Shown piece after piece: positions 23,787 through 37,632 of a stretch of 64,000 bases of DNA. The notes under the pieces were generated by a model. That model saw only the letters and a list, made by a program, of their open reading frames with translations, was not told the DNA's origin and did no database searches. This DNA is from Allodiplogaster sudhausi (lineage: Eukaryota > Nematoda > Chromadorea > Rhabditida > Diplogasteridae), in contig CALZFC010000135.1 in NCBI GenBank assembly GCA_945643635.1, positions 352,501 through 416,500 on the forward strand, written 5' to 3'. How positions within the stretch are numbered: the stretch's first letter is position 1; each line of letters opens with the position of its first letter. The translations under genes and the position numbers were made by a program.

Positions 23787-24869
23787 GCATATTTCCTAAG
23801 GTTAAAGACAACAAACATTTTATAGAAAACATCAAAAAAATAAGGAAATGTCAAAGGTCTCTTCTCATTGAAATTTCACTCAGCTCAAAATGAAATCTTC
23901 ATTAACTTTTGGCCAAACTGGCGTCAGATTTCACTAGATTAATAGCACGGCTGAGCACATTGGAGGGGAAACAATCAAGCCAAGGAACTGCTGGACGAGT
24001 TTACAAGAAGGCACACGGTTCGTTGGGTATCAGCAGGCCCAGGTCAGAGTCGCGCAGGCGTCTGCTAGCATCGCCGTGGCAATCACAGGCCAGGAGGGTG
24101 TAGCTCCAACAGCATCCGATCCAAACAGATTCTTTAGGCGGGTATATCAGAATGTTGTGGGGAAGCCTGGGGCACCTGGGGGAATATCATGGACACACAA
24201 CGAACAATTGTCATTTATGAAAGACCAGGTAATGATATGGATGGAGATGGGCGCGGTGTCAACTTTGTTGAGGGAGAAGGGGATTTCGGTTGCCTCCATG
24301 AATGGGTTGCGTGCACTGGAGAAGAAAACCATTCAGGAGTTCAGTGAGCTCTACGAAGTCGAGATAATGGAGTTGTTCGTAGGGAAGGAGAAAGTGGACG
24401 TGCCAGTCTGTCGCGTGAAGAATGTTGGGGCATTCCTTACACGTATTTCAGCTGCACACAAGACACTGAGAGAGCTGCCAGAAGAATACAAAGAGGAAGC
24501 ATGGTACGGGCTAAGCATGGACACGGGAGCAGGGATTTGCAAGCTGACTTTGACAAGAATAGATGCAAACAAGGCCAACTCTCCACACTCACACTTCGCA
24601 CTGGAATACTTCAGAGGGGACGAAAACTATTTCAACATCCGAGCCGCTTTTCATGTAGTATTTCAAGGTTGTGAAGCCTTGGTGAAGCGTGTGGACAGGG
24701 GCGTCGAAAAGTACATGAGATGGTTTCTTGCGGCAGATTTGAAGGGGATGAGAATACTCTGTGGGCTAAAGGGGTGTGGGAGCAAGTCCTTCTGCTATCT
24801 TTGCACGGCCAGGTGGAATAAAGATGGGGGAGTTACGTTGGGATAAGCACGCACACTGGAAGGATTGCC

Positions 24870-25781
<912 letters not shown>

Positions 25782-26083
25782 TATATTTTGTGTTCAGTAT
25801 AAAGAACTTTTAACGTTGTCATGTGCAAAAAATGCGGCTGAAACATGCTGCCAATTCCCGCACTCTGATTTTTCTCCAACCCGCTCGCTCTGTTCGAGCT
25901 GGGCCCCGTTCTTGGCAAATTGCCAAGAACGGCCAAGGTTGGCAATCTGCCATCTTGGTGTGCCCGAAAGGGGCGGAGCTACGCAATTTCCTTTTGACAA
26001 CACATCGTGCGTTAGTTAAGAGTTCTTTTTTGGTTTTCGAAAGGCCTATGAATTGTGAAAGTAATGTGTCTTCTCTCTCCTAG

Positions 26084-29000
26084 GATACATGCACAGTTCA
26101 CATCCGGGTCCACGATGAGAACGATAACCCTCCCCGACTAACTTCCGTCTCTGATCTACACTTGAATGACACGGATGAAGACTCTGTTGTGATCTCCCTT
26201 CTGGCAGAAGACGAAGATGAGGGTGACAATGGACGAATCGCATTCGAGCTCATTGAAGATCCCAGTCAAGTACTCGACATTTCTTCTGATGGAAAACTCA
26301 TTCTAGCCAGGTTTCGCATTCACAAATGTCTATTCTTTGCCAAGTTTCGCATTCTAATGTCACATACATGTCACATGTCTGTTTCTAGGGATGTCGCCTA
26401 CGAGAAAAGAGAATGGGAGATCAAAGTGAGAATCTTCGATCACGGAATATCTCAGCAGCTGGAGAGTGTCTGGCCCCTTCGGGTGATTGACACTCGGAAT
26501 AGGAATGTGGGGGACGCGAAGAGACCCGCTTTCCTAAGGCAGTCATACGCTGCTTCGGTTGCAGAGGGACAAGGGAGGGGCATTGAGTTGGCCCGAGTCG
26601 AGACTTCTTCTGCTGGCCTTGCTCCCGTCACTTTCTCGATTGTCGAGGGGAACATCGACTTCGCTTTCGACGTGGACAACTACGGGAGGGTGCGGACTGC
26701 GGCGGAGTTGGACAGGGAGATCAGGGCCATGTATTCTCTGTCGATCCTGGCCACCTCCTCTGCCTTCTCCTCCCCTCTTCGAACAAGAGTCGTTGTCTCC
26801 GTCCTCAATGTCAACGACAACCCACCCACCGTTCAAGCACCAATCAGACGACGAATCAGTGAAGGTCCCTCTCTTCTTACTCTTCGCTCCCTCTCTCTTT
26901 CTGTTTTCTCACTCCTTTTCGAAGTGGATAATTGTTCAGCCACGCCTCCTGGCACTTTCATCTCGAGGATCTCAGCCACAGACGTCGATGAAGACACGAT
27001 TCTTGAGTATTCTCTCTCCTCCCCATCTTCCTTTTTCGCTATTGATCGTTTTACGGGTATTATCCACACCATCTCATCGATTGACCGCGAACTTTCCGAG
27101 CAAATAACATTATCAATCATTGTGAGCTATTATTTATGTTTATATCATATCTTATTATAATCCTTTTTTGTTTTTAAATTTGGATTTTATTTTTAATTCC
27201 TAATATAATTTAAGGTGAGCGATGGTTTGCATTGTGTAGAGAGTGAGCTGATTCTGTCTATCCTGGATGAGAATGACAACTCTCCACACTTCTCGACCCC
27301 TTTCTATGACATTCTCCTCCCGCCCTCCCTCCTTCCGAACTCCTCTTTGATTGCCCGCATCACTGCGACAGATGCGGATGCTGAAGAGAACAGGAAGATC
27401 GAGTACTCTCTGGATGGAGATGACTCTCTCTTCTTCACTCTTGACTCTCAGAATGGTCTCTCTCTCTCTCTATCTCTGTGTCTCACTCTCTTTTTCTTTT
27501 TCGGTCTCTTCTTTCTCTCTCCCTCTCCTTTAACTATTCCTTCTCTTGAGGTGAGTTGCGTGCGAAGAGCGGAGAAGCTCTGTCAACTCGTCGTCTGTTC
27601 TCAGTGGTGGCAACTGATCATGGCTCTCCCCGCAGATCTTCTTCAATCGGAGTCCGCACTCGTCCCGCTGCTTCCGCTGGAAGAACTCCTTGCTTCACTC
27701 AGTCGCTGTACAGGCGAGTCTCTACTCTCCTCTTCTCTTTCCTACTCTGAATCTATTAGCTTCTCGGTGAGTGAAGCGACTCCGGCCCAGCTCTCTCTCG
27801 GAGTCGTCTCCATGACTTCAACGAGACTTCTGCCTTTCCGTATCTCGGATGCTGCGATGGCCGCTCTCTTCCGCATCGACAACCACGGCCATCTCTACAG
27901 TCGACGGCCTTTCGACAGGGAGAGCAAGGCGTCCTATCGATTTGAGGCATGTTCATATCCCGATTTCCGCCAGTCTCACTCAAATCTTTTAGGTGGATGT
28001 TGGTGATGCTTGGAAAGGCTTATCCGCGAATTCGAGTGCCACCGTAGTGATCGAAGTGAGGGACGAGAACGACAACTCTCCAGTGTTCGAAAAGCCTCCT
28101 TCTCCAATCATTCTCTCGGATTCGATGAAGAAAGGCGACATCGTCTGTAGGTACAGAATGGGAAGACTCGTCTCGTATTGATGAAGTCCTTGCAGATTGA
28201 GTGCGAGAGATGCCGACGAGGGAGATAATGGCCGAGTGAGCTACCGTATTCTGGCAGGGAATGACGAGAGTGTTCTCTCCATTGATGAAGAGAGTGGAGT
28301 CATTCACTTCGTAGAGTGGACTGACGAGTTGCTGCAGCGGCCGAGTCTGCAGTGGACAATCGTTGTCAAGGCTGAGGACAACGGCCAGCCCCTCCCCCGC
28401 AGTGCGCTGCAACTCATTCAGCTGCAAGTGCAAGCTGAGGGCTCGGCCGCTGCTGCTCCCTTCTTCCCTCTACAGTCTTATGAACTCTTCGTTCTCGAAG
28501 ACACGAAGATCAACACAGTTAGGGTTTAAGGAGGAGACTAAAGGAGGAGACTCGTTTCCTGCAGACGCTTCATCAACTACGCGCCATCTCCCGACGGGGA
28601 CTGCCATTGCATCAACTGTTCTTCACTTTAACCGAAGAGAACTCGCACTTCGAGCTTGATCAACACTCTGGTCTGAATTCGTTGCGAGAGTCTCTGGACT
28701 ACGAGAAGAAGAAGAAGCATTAGATGACCGTGGCTGTCCATGACAAAACTGGACGGTTTGTAAGAGAAAAGACATGGGAGAATGGACGGGAAACAGGGAA
28801 AGAGGGGAGGTGGCAGAAGAGAGAAGAATTGCACATGAGATTTTGGAACCTGAAAGAATACTCGTGTTGGTTTCAGTTCTGCTGTCTCGCCAGTGACAGT
28901 CCACGTGCTGCCAGTCGACGAGTTCGCTCCAGTCTTCTCGCGAGCTTCTTACACTTTCCATGTAAAGCATGACTCTCCTCGCTGTTCATGCACCTTTCCC

Positions 29001-31924
29001 TTTGAAGTTGCCGCTGGATGCCTAGCTGGCTTCCTGATTGGCCGAGTGGAGGCGACGGATGGAGACGAGGGCCGAGACGGAGTCGTGCGATTCCGTCTCT
29101 CGCGTGCCAAACTCTCCGCCTCCAGCACGGCCGTCACTTCTTCCGTTCAGATCGACGAGAGCAGCGGAGAGCTTCGCTTAGCTCGCTCCCTCTCACTTCC
29201 CAAGGTGGCTGGGAATATCTCCCTCCATCAACTTAGTGTCATCGCTGCTAGTGGACCCATGCAGCAGACGTCCATTCTCGTCTATCTTGAGGTTTCTTTT
29301 ACTACAATTTAAGTTATCTTACTAATGGACTCGTTCAATACTTCACTCATCACAGCTTTCTTAACACAGGAAAATTTCGGATCGTTTGCTTCCGCCGTAC
29401 ACAGCTTTAAACGAATACGTTATTTCTCAGATCGGAACGCATCCGTCCCAGACATCGTCAACATCTTCATCTGGAGCTTCGCTTGCAACTTTGACCTTCC
29501 TTCTCGCCAGCGGAATTCTTCTCCTTCTCCCTTTCATTTTACTCATCTGTATCTGCATTAAATATCAAGCAAGAACTTCGGATGTCATTGACCACTCGAA
29601 GAAGAGGGTAATACACTTTAGATCATATTCAAGAGCAAAGTCATTCCTTTAGGTGTATTCTGTCAATCGACATGAACCGACTCAGCTCAGAGATGATGTA
29701 CAAAGTTCTCCTGCTTTTGTGCCCCTTCCAGCTTCCGTTCAGGTTCGGCAGTCCATATTCACCAGTGGACAAGAACGACAAGCCTGGGACAAACAACCGA
29801 TTCCGGTTTGGTTGTAAGAGAAATCAATTAAACTCATTTATTTACTTCGGGCGCGAGATATATTAGGCAAAAGAAAAGTATGAAGAGCTGAAGCTAAAGG
29901 CAAAGAAAAGTATGAAGAGCTGAAGCCAAAGGCAAACGACAATGACAGCAGAGAATGAGACACTGATTAGGACTGTCCCTTTGAAGGAGGATACAAATAG
30001 TTTCTTACATCAAAGTAATTTTGTGCAAGACACATGCGTCTACAAACATTCTCATCATGAAAAAGGGATAGGATAGCTGAAATAAATCCAAATTATGCAA
30101 AATCGTATGTACACGGAATATGACTTAAAGGAGGGCGAACACCGAAAAGTCGTTACAATATATGAAACATCTTAGGTATTTAAGAATAGTTTTGGGCATA
30201 TAGATAAAGAATATGCACATGAAATACCGCAAAAAAGTTTCAATTGAAAGTGCAACATTTGAACAAATTCTGAGTGGTTTGTCAGTGCAAACACGTGGTG
30301 CTACACTAACTTTGGGAATACACAACACCGCGAGGCAAGAAAATTTACAAAGATTTCACAAATTTGGCGTTTCAGTGAGCTTGTTAAGGTGTTTTTGATA
30401 GTTTATTTGGATAGTCTGTAACACGTTTTAAAAAGAACTAAACACATCAAGATAGCCAGCCATACGTGCTACGTGCACACCTTATCGAGAAGTCTAAAAG
30501 AATGTTTCATCTTTTGGGTATCTTAGGAAAGAAAACCCATCCATCGTATACATATCAGAGAGAAGTTATAATCAAATAACAAAAGATGTGATGAAGAACA
30601 AAAAGAAACGAAAGCAAAACAAACAACGGTTAAGAAGCATACAGGAACAACAATTTGGAAAAATAGAATTATGGAAAGTCAATTTGAGCAGAGAACGTCG
30701 CCTACGCCTTCATGGAAATCTTAGAGGACGAGAGTAGAGTGAATTGCCAATCTCCAGAGTTCCTGAATGAGAGAGGCCTAAGGACTTGGGCGGTGAATTC
30801 CTTTGCAAAAGTTGGATACAATCAACTGATTCTATTCTTCACGAGAAGGGAATTAGAAAAGAATGAAGATGAGGCTGCATCTCTGAGATCTCACAGTAAG
30901 AGATTCAGTCCAAGGCTCTCGTGATGACCGAGAGCGTCACTCTTTGCAAGTGTATTCTGGTGAATTCGTTAATTAGGGTCTAATTCAGTTTTGAGCCTCC
31001 TGTGAAGAGGATAGGAAATGAATGGGAGAAGAAGGAAGAACAAAGGAAGCGAAAGGATGAGAAAAGAAGAAAAGAAGAGAAGTTAAGCTGCATTTGATCG
31101 ACGTGTGCTCAGAACCATTCTTAGTTGAACAAGCATATCAACAGACAAGCTGAATAATGAAGATAATTAGAAGCTGTATAGTGAAGGATGGTTTACCGAG
31201 GGATTAGATACTGGGGTCTGCCGATTTTGGTAACAAATCAAAGGGAACGAAGTAGACGATTATATGGGTGTGCATTTAACATACACAACAAATAACAAAA
31301 AAAGGGCGAGAGAAGGAGAGAAAGCCTTGCAGTCGTCCTCACAATCAGCCCTAATGTCATAAGTACATACATATTTTGAGATGTCTTCCATGGATTCGTG
31401 CCTGGGTGGTCTGGTGTCTGGCAGATCTCAGCCAGACTCGGGCATAGATCCAGATGCCCTGTCACTTGGTGGCAGCTCAGTGAGTGCCTGGCTTCTCTTG
31501 GAGTCGGTCGGCTCCCTCCCGCTTCCTCTTCGACTCTCCGAGAGGTGGCGACTGATCCAGTGGAGAGGGAGCTGCTTTCTCTGATGCACGCGAGGGCGGA
31601 GGATCTGCTCCCTCCCGGCTCCGTCAACCTCGCTCGCTACTCACTCATCAACACTAACTCTATCTTTGTACGATTTCATTTTTAAAAATTTATAATATAG
31701 ATTTATAACTTCTGTTCAGCTTAATGCAAAAAAATGTTCCGTATTATTTCCAGAATTGTTCTAAAATTCTAAATAGGATGGCCCATTTTAACTCTCAGTT
31801 GCCATTCTACGTGGAGGAAGCTTCAACAGGGAAGCGATTGCCTCAACCACTCACCAACATTCTCAGCAGGAATTCCGCTGAAGAGAATGAAGAGAACTCG
31901 TCATGGAAAGAATCCAGAAAATAA
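26084..31924 (+). CDS. Dachsous-like giant cadherin, exon block 3 (last repeats, transmembrane segment, cytoplasmic tail)
   Basis: Motifs in order: VHDENDNPPRL (26107), DEDEGDNGRIAF (26213), ELDREIRAMY (26708), VLNVNDNPPTV (26805), ILDENDNSPHF (27265), VRDENDNSPVF (28055), DADEGDNGRVSY (28206), VLPVDEFAPVF (28908) and ATDGDEGRDGVVRF (29053). A single transmembrane helix (TLTFLLASGILLLLPFILLI, near 29488-29547) follows. The tail continues VYSVNRHEPTQLRDDVQSS to about 29810, then after a long intron the segments PDSGIDPDALSLGGSS (31435), PVERELLSLMHARAEDLLPP and a last exon ending TAA 31922-31924. No EGF or laminin-G domains are seen, and the repeat number (about 25 over the three blocks) fits Dachsous rather than Fat. 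Introns 27714-27759 and 27947-27992 start GC. An in-frame TAG at 28721-28723 follows LDYEKKKKH in a conserved repeat. Confidence 0.87.
29811..31378 (+). other. Cadherin tail intron
   Basis: AT-rich stretch between two tail-coding exons. I see no second gene, no transposon and no tandem repeat. A purine-rich patch lies at 31020-31085. The exact splice ends are uncertain. Confidence 0.4.
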
Positions 31925-32657
31925 AGTGTTGAGATTAACGTGTAGTTTTTATTACCAAAGATTCCCATTTATCTAAATTATTAGCTTTATGTCTTAATTT
32001 CTCCTTACTTCGTGTTGTACATCACCTTTTGCTCATTCATTTCTCTCTCCAAAAAACCGTTTTTTTTTTACATATCGCCATTCTTTTAGTATTCTCTTGC
32101 TAGAAAGTACAGGTCTCGGCAGTCTTTAAAGCTTCATCTGTTGACTCGTCCAATGTTACCGGTAATTCAATGTGTGTAACTGTATCTATGACATGTATTC
32201 AGGAATAGGTTATCTGTCGTATTTTTCCTTGTTTCATTGCACACAGGTAAAACAACATAAAGCTCTGCTCGAACGTTCAGAAAACAGTCGGTGTATGAAT
32301 GTATGTACATGCATATTCAATTCCAAATACAAAAGAAGACCAGAATGTCAAGAGCAACAATCGTGGCAAGAAGAGAGACAGGCAGGCAGAAGATCGGCCA
32401 ATTCAACCCAGAAACAACAGAAAGAAGTGGACAGCCAGCAGTCGGTGGTGGTCTCCGTGGAACAGGGCTGGAGACAGCAACCGCAGCACAGCTCCCTCGA
32501 CGACATCTTCAAGTCCGCCACTCGCTCCATCAGAACTCCCTCTTCTGCTTGCCAGCTTCCGTTCTGGCGTACTTCCAGCAAAGAATAATATGGAGAGCAT
32601 GTACGATTAAAAAACACACTAGGCATGATAACGGGAATGCTGAGAGAGGGAGACAGA

Positions 32658-32713
<56 letters not shown>

Positions 32714-33540
32714 TAGAGAGACAGATGGGTAGGAGATTTCTCAGCGATTATAACTTTAGCGCATTACTGTCACTTTTCTCGCAAACGCGAATTCGTAAGT
32801 TTCGAGCGGAGTGCCTTTGGAACACTGTTCAAAATACGCATTACCGCGCTCGGCAATTTTTTTTGGCACTAGTCCAACTCTTTAGTAAATGAAGGATGAG
32901 TGGGCAGTAAATGTGAACGAGGAAGGAAGAGTAGAAACCTCTTCTGTTGCATGAGCTGTTGGTTGAACATCGATGGGTTGAGTGGAAGAGAGAGTCGCTG
33001 TGGATTCTTCCGCCATTACTTAATCCAAGGGTGGCAAAATAGCAAAGGTTAAATCAAACATTTAAAACAGTTCAATAAGTCGCCTTGAAAGCCTTGCAAT
33101 TGCGTTCTAAAAGAGTAATTGCCTCACATACATACTTTCAAATTAAATGGATGATAATTTAACAGGAAGAAGGAACATTGTTTCCGGAAGCAACTGCATA
33201 TTCTGAGTCATTTTCAAAATCAATCGATGGTGGCCAACAATCCAAGCATGCTTAGAGGGAAGAGAGAATGAAGATACTAGAGAGAGGAGAGAAGCAGAGA
33301 AGACGCAGTGGAGCGAAGTAGAAGAAGGCAGGCAGAGAGGTCATCTGCCGTCTCTTCTACTCTCTCTCTCTCTCTCTCTCTCTCACGCTCTCTCTTTGTT
33401 TACCCGCTTGTTATGAATCGTCAATGATACATGACAACGAATTTGAAGGATGGCATTCCTAAACAAATAAAAGTAGAAGTAGGGTGTGGAGAGAGAGAGA
33501 TATGTAAGACGGAAGATTAAGAGAAAAGAGATAACGAGAG
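31925..33540. other. Intergenic region, with one possible exon
   Basis: The frame 32347-32588 on + (Gln-rich, with SSLDDIFKSATRSIRTPSS) lies after an AG acceptor-like site and could be an exon, but the opposite strand is also open and nothing is recognised. (GA)n runs at 32645-32725 and (CT)n at 33361-33385. Confidence 0.3.
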
Positions 33541-34850
33541 ATGGCGGATGAAATGAACTCAGAGGTTGGACCAGAGATTGACACAGAAGAGGCCGCACTC
33601 TCGCAGACAGCCACAACAGCTTCCTCTTGGCTTCTCTTCCTCTTTCTTCTCTTCCTCAACGGGAAACGTTCTTGATGGAAGAATTGGAGCGAAGAAATAG
33701 CCTGAGAATGACCTTTTTGTCTTGCTTCCGGAGAGAAGCGGGCGACCCTCCTCCTGATCGTGGAGTTGGCTGCTCAATGATCGGAGCAACTCTGTTTTGG
33801 CGTTTCGGCTTTGGTGAGGTCTAAGGTAAAAAAAAGCAAGACATATCCGCTCAAATGACTGTTTTCAAATTTGCTATTAATTCGGCAAGAAAACATATTT
33901 TTGATGAGTATTAAAGAAACGATGATAGGATACGAAAAATTCGAACATGAGTGGACGACGGATTTTGAATGGCGGAGCCACGAAGAGCGGTAATCGGCTG
34001 TGAAGATGAACGGCGGCCGGGCAGATCTGCAGCATTCATCAACTCTCACGGCTCTCTTTGGGGAGGACCAACTGGCTGGCAAGACGATCTCCTCCAGTCC
34101 TGAAGCTCTTCTGGAGGCGTTGTATCGGACTAGTTCCTCGTCTAAAACCATCGCTTTCATCATTTACTTAGGCCATTTATTTATGCGGAACGTAATCGAC
34201 ATTAAAGATCAAATGCCACTAAACAGTGCGGAAGAAATGTTGTGAAATATGTATCTTGATTCCATAAAACTGACCATTTGGCTGTGGCACGGGACAGCAA
34301 CTGCAGCGGCGGCCCATGAGGATCAGCAGCTCGTCCGAATTCTTGTTCTTCTTCTCGAAGACGAATTCGTGGTTCAAGGATAGATTTTTCGAAAAAAGCC
34401 TGAAATAGTGAACTAATTCGTGAAATGACGAATCAGTTAGGGTGGGCAGCATTTTCTGTGGTCGTAGCGTCAATCAGTTGATAATTTTATTACTTTGGCT
34501 TGCGGAATGGTAGATTTGAAGGGATATACAACTTGCACTGATTGTGAATTGAAAGCAGCCTCTCTACACACGAAATTGAGAGAAGTGCACAACTTCACAG
34601 CTAATGGTAAATCGAATGGCTCCCAGCCGACATCTCGGAGAGTGACAAAGAGAGAAAGACTGACCATTTGATGACCTTCTCGCGGAGTTCTTCTTCATTC
34701 AGCGAGTCAGGATTCCGCTGTGGGCCAGAGAGAGTGGCGGCCACTCTCAGCTCCTTCTCCTGCATGTCCAAGACGCGGCGGGTGAAGCGAGAGGAAGGAG
34801 GCATTCTCGAACCACTCACTCCACTCAAACAACCCGCACCTGCCAACTCT
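33541..34850 (-). CDS. Possible unrecognised multi-exon gene
   Basis: Several short open segments on - have plausible splice sites and ordinary amino-acid composition: about 34672-34810 (DMQEKELRVAATLSG), about 34500-34625 (GWEPFDLPLAVKLCTSLNF), about 34285-34405, about 33990-34163 (EEIVLPASWSSPKRAVR) and about 33555-33825. I recognise no domain and cannot prove they join in one frame. It may be a real nematode-specific gene or chance open stretches. Confidence 0.25.
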
Positions 34851-34880
34851 TAATACCGTGCGGAAAGTTGAATAGAACAG

Positions 34881-35005
34881 AGTGAGCGGGAGAGAGAGGG
34901 AGAGAAAGAGAAAGAAAGGAAGAGGAAGAGAAAGAGAGGAAGAGGAAGAGATAGAGAAAGAGAGCGAGAGGAAGAGGAAGAGAGGGAGGGCAAGAGAAAG
35001 AGTCC
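34881..35005. repeat. (GA)n/GAAGAG-rich tract
   Basis: Interrupted purine run of GAGAGA, GAAAGA and GAAGAG units, in the upstream region of the weak gene candidate on -. Confidence 0.8.
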
Positions 35006-36139
35006 TCGCATTCCATTGCATCAAACCGCCCCCTCAACGTCATTCCACATCGGTCTACTGCCTGAGTCTGAAAGGGAAAAAGAGAAAGAGTCATGGCCAG
35101 CTGAGACTGAACAATAATGCAGAGGTAATCCGCATCGGGACCATCCCTTTCTATTATTCAGAGAAATCTCTCTCGTTTTTCATAAGCCCAAAATGCTATG
35201 CAAAACACTTGGAGAGCGTTTATCTTTACATACATTCAAATATTGTAATGCATTCTAATGTCAATTGTTTTAGAAGAATAAAGAAGAAGAAACTTCAAGC
35301 GCATCGAAGGCTGCATTTTATCGATGTATTCCTGAATTCATTCAACACAAGCATGCATATTTTTGTAATAAAAAAACTAACTGTTGGAACGTATGAAGCC
35401 ATACGTCAGGTTTCTGTTCTAGTGTTAAGAGGCTGCTAGTATCTCTATTTTTACACTTACAATTAGCGATATTAAAGGCTATTTTGCTGTTATGAGTGAA
35501 AAAGTGAAACACGTATACAAAGAAGTAAACTTGAAGATCATGTTCACTTTGATGCCATTTTCCGCTTTAATGGTGAGAAGGAAGACAAGATTGACCACGA
35601 ATAAGAGAGGGAAGTACTCTCGCTTCTTCACCACCCTTTCATCTCATCCCCTCACTCTCCCAAGACCCGGCTCGCTCAGATTGTCTTATCAAACACTTAT
35701 TCAAAGTCCACTAGGCCAACCATTCAATGTGTCTTCATCGACATCCACGAGTGGCAGCAGAAAAACCTGCTGCCCTGGGGGAGAGGCAAGGACAATGCCG
35801 TTTTATCACCGTCCCACTGCCAATCGCGCCTCTCCTATACGTTGCCATTTGCCCTTTTCAGTCATTGCTCATGAGATCTCATATTCATATCATGACGGAG
35901 TAGGGATGTCGATTCCCTCCTTCATATTCCATCCGCTTTCATACAACTCTTGTGCGCGTTAACAAACATTTTTCAGATACAAAAATTCCTTATCGCTTTC
36001 GAAACAAAATCTACAAAATCTATCATCATCTCTGTCATCCATTGATATCTCGCGCAAGCTTCCTTTTTATACAAAACTTTCATAGTTAGGCATTCCAGGA
36101 AACATTTACTTTCTAATTGCTCAAGAATGTCCCGTACCT

Positions 36140-37575
36140 GTGCTTATTCGCCACCTCTATCTTGAATTGACTGCATATTTCCTTCTCTTTTTAATCTGCT
36201 GGGGATTGATCAAGCTGGAATGGGCAGACGGGGCACTCTCACTACACGCGCCACGCGAGATCTCGTTTCAGGCCATTGATAGTGTTGTGGCCTTCACTCT
36301 TCCTGCTCCCTTTCACTCTCGGTCTTGCTATCACTTCCACGACCTTACCATCTCATGCCCAGATCATACCTTCTTAGACACCGAAGTAGAGTCCCTTTAA
36401 TCCTGAGCTACTGCATTGAGATATCTGACTTTCCCTTTCAATCCATTGCATTTTTGCCCTGCCCATTCTTTCCTCCCTTGCAGTCCTGGAATGCGAGTGC
36501 GGCGAAGGCCATTGGCCGGCAGCCGCCAGTTGCTTCCTTCTCTGCTTCAGTTGGCTGTCAGTTCACTCTACCCTTTCTCTTCTTATCACTTCCTTACAGC
36601 TCCTGATGTTTTCTCTGGAGAGTGTACATGGCGATGGCTACGACATGGACCCGCTTCCAGTGGAGATGGCCCGCCCGGTCCCTCTCGGCTACCAGCCCCC
36701 TCCGTCTCCTCTCCTCTACAATGAGCCCTATGGGCTGCGTCGTCCACAGCCCGTTCCTTCTCACAGACAATCTGCTCAGCCTGGGCAGACTAGATTGCCT
36801 GGAGGACCGCCTGCCATTCAACCCTCGGTCACTTTTATGCCCGCCGTTCGTCCCTTCCTCAAGGTTTCCGTCTTTATGCAACTACATATGTTTATTGAGT
36901 ATTCATTATTCCTCAGGCAGTGCCCGAACCCGTGAATGTTGTCCTCCATGTGTTCCTCAGCGACAAGTCAAAAAGTACTCCCGAACACGTAGGAACCACT
37001 GAAATATCAGAAGACGCACTCAGGTTTCACTTTCCTTCGGAGAAAAAGAGGAAAGTTTTCATTTCAGGTCTCACTTCCCTCATGGCAAGATGCCTCTTAC
37101 GTTTAGCAGAGATTTTGACAGAAGAAAAAACAAATTTGTTGACGAAGAGGATGAAAATGAAAACGTTAGTCCTTTGCGGGTTTTTTTTACAGTATATTTC
37201 AGAGTGACATATTTCTTTTTCTGAATGATATTTTCTTTTTTCACTACACTTTCAAACAGAGCCTTTATTTTTGTTTAGTTGCTGATCCCATTAGTACCGC
37301 AGCTATTGAATTTTGTTTTTTTCCATTGAACGCTTCCAACAAATCTAATATTATGACGCAATGATCGTTTACATTTTTATATTAGGAAGGAAATTTTTCA
37401 GTAATTAAAAAAACAGTGGCAATGTGTGCTTAAGAAAATCGAAAATGTTCAGGAAGGACCCGCTAACATCGTCGAAGTCAAAGCAATCGTTGACAGTTCG
37501 GACTCCTCAATGGACATGAAGATAGGACGAGCCATGGCGACCGAGCTGGACAGAGCAGTGCCAGTCGTCTTGGCC
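36140..37575 (+). CDS. Probable 5' exons of the vWA-ZP protein gene
   Basis: Segments that splice in phase: about 36160-36280 (hydrophobic leader LELTAYFLLFLICWGLIKLE, likely a signal peptide), 36483-36540 (SWNASAAKAIGRQPP), 36600-36861 (SVHGDGYDMDPLPVEMARP, a Pro-rich stretch), 36917-37021, 37067-37162 (FPHGKMPLTFSRDFD, acidic end) and about 37452-37575 (EGPANIVEVKAIVDSSDS). Splice junctions such as CTCAAG/GTTTCC to CTCAG/GCAGTG are clean. They lie on the same strand just upstream of the Pro-rich exon at 38.6 kb and supply the signal peptide that gene otherwise lacks. The junction to the next exon is not resolved, so they could also be a separate gene. No start codon was fixed with certainty. 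Confidence 0.5.
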
Positions 37576-37632
37576 AAGTCTGATGATACCGCTTTGCCTT
37601 TTTTTCTTTCCTCCAATTCTTCAAAGATATCT

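Larger units (their letters stand above)
19573..23950 (+). mobile_element. PIF/Harbinger DNA transposon, complete copy 1
   Basis: 4378-bp element bounded by a 17-bp terminal inverted repeat, CCGTGCTATTAATCTAG, and its reverse complement ending at 23950, flanked by a 3-bp CTG duplication. It encodes two convergent genes: a Myb/SANT-like accessory protein on + (20012-22259) and a HARBI1-like DDE transposase on - (22523-23786). This two-gene layout and 3-bp target duplication are typical of Harbinger elements. It is nearly identical to copy 2 (50572-54955), with only a few substitutions and small length changes, so both transposed or duplicated recently. Confidence 0.94.
19381..24846 (+). mobile_element. 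Unclassified older transposon, interrupted by Harbinger
   Basis: The frame MNQIYSWIGQGCGLCAHHEQ (19381) ends in a coiled-coil-like stretch and is cut by the Harbinger insertion at 19572/19573. Removing the Harbinger and one copy of the CTG target duplication restores the same frame across the junction, on to a stop near 24104. A second, longer frame (24076-24846, 256 residues) follows. In it, the segment HSHFALEYFRGDENYFNIR and the later motif [16 protein letters not shown] followed by CYLC resemble the catalytic-core and zinc-knuckle region of uncharacterised invertebrate transposase-like proteins. The C-terminal part is lost at the (AG)n tract. The superfamily is not assigned and decay is evident from the frame change between the two parts. 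Confidence 0.5.
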
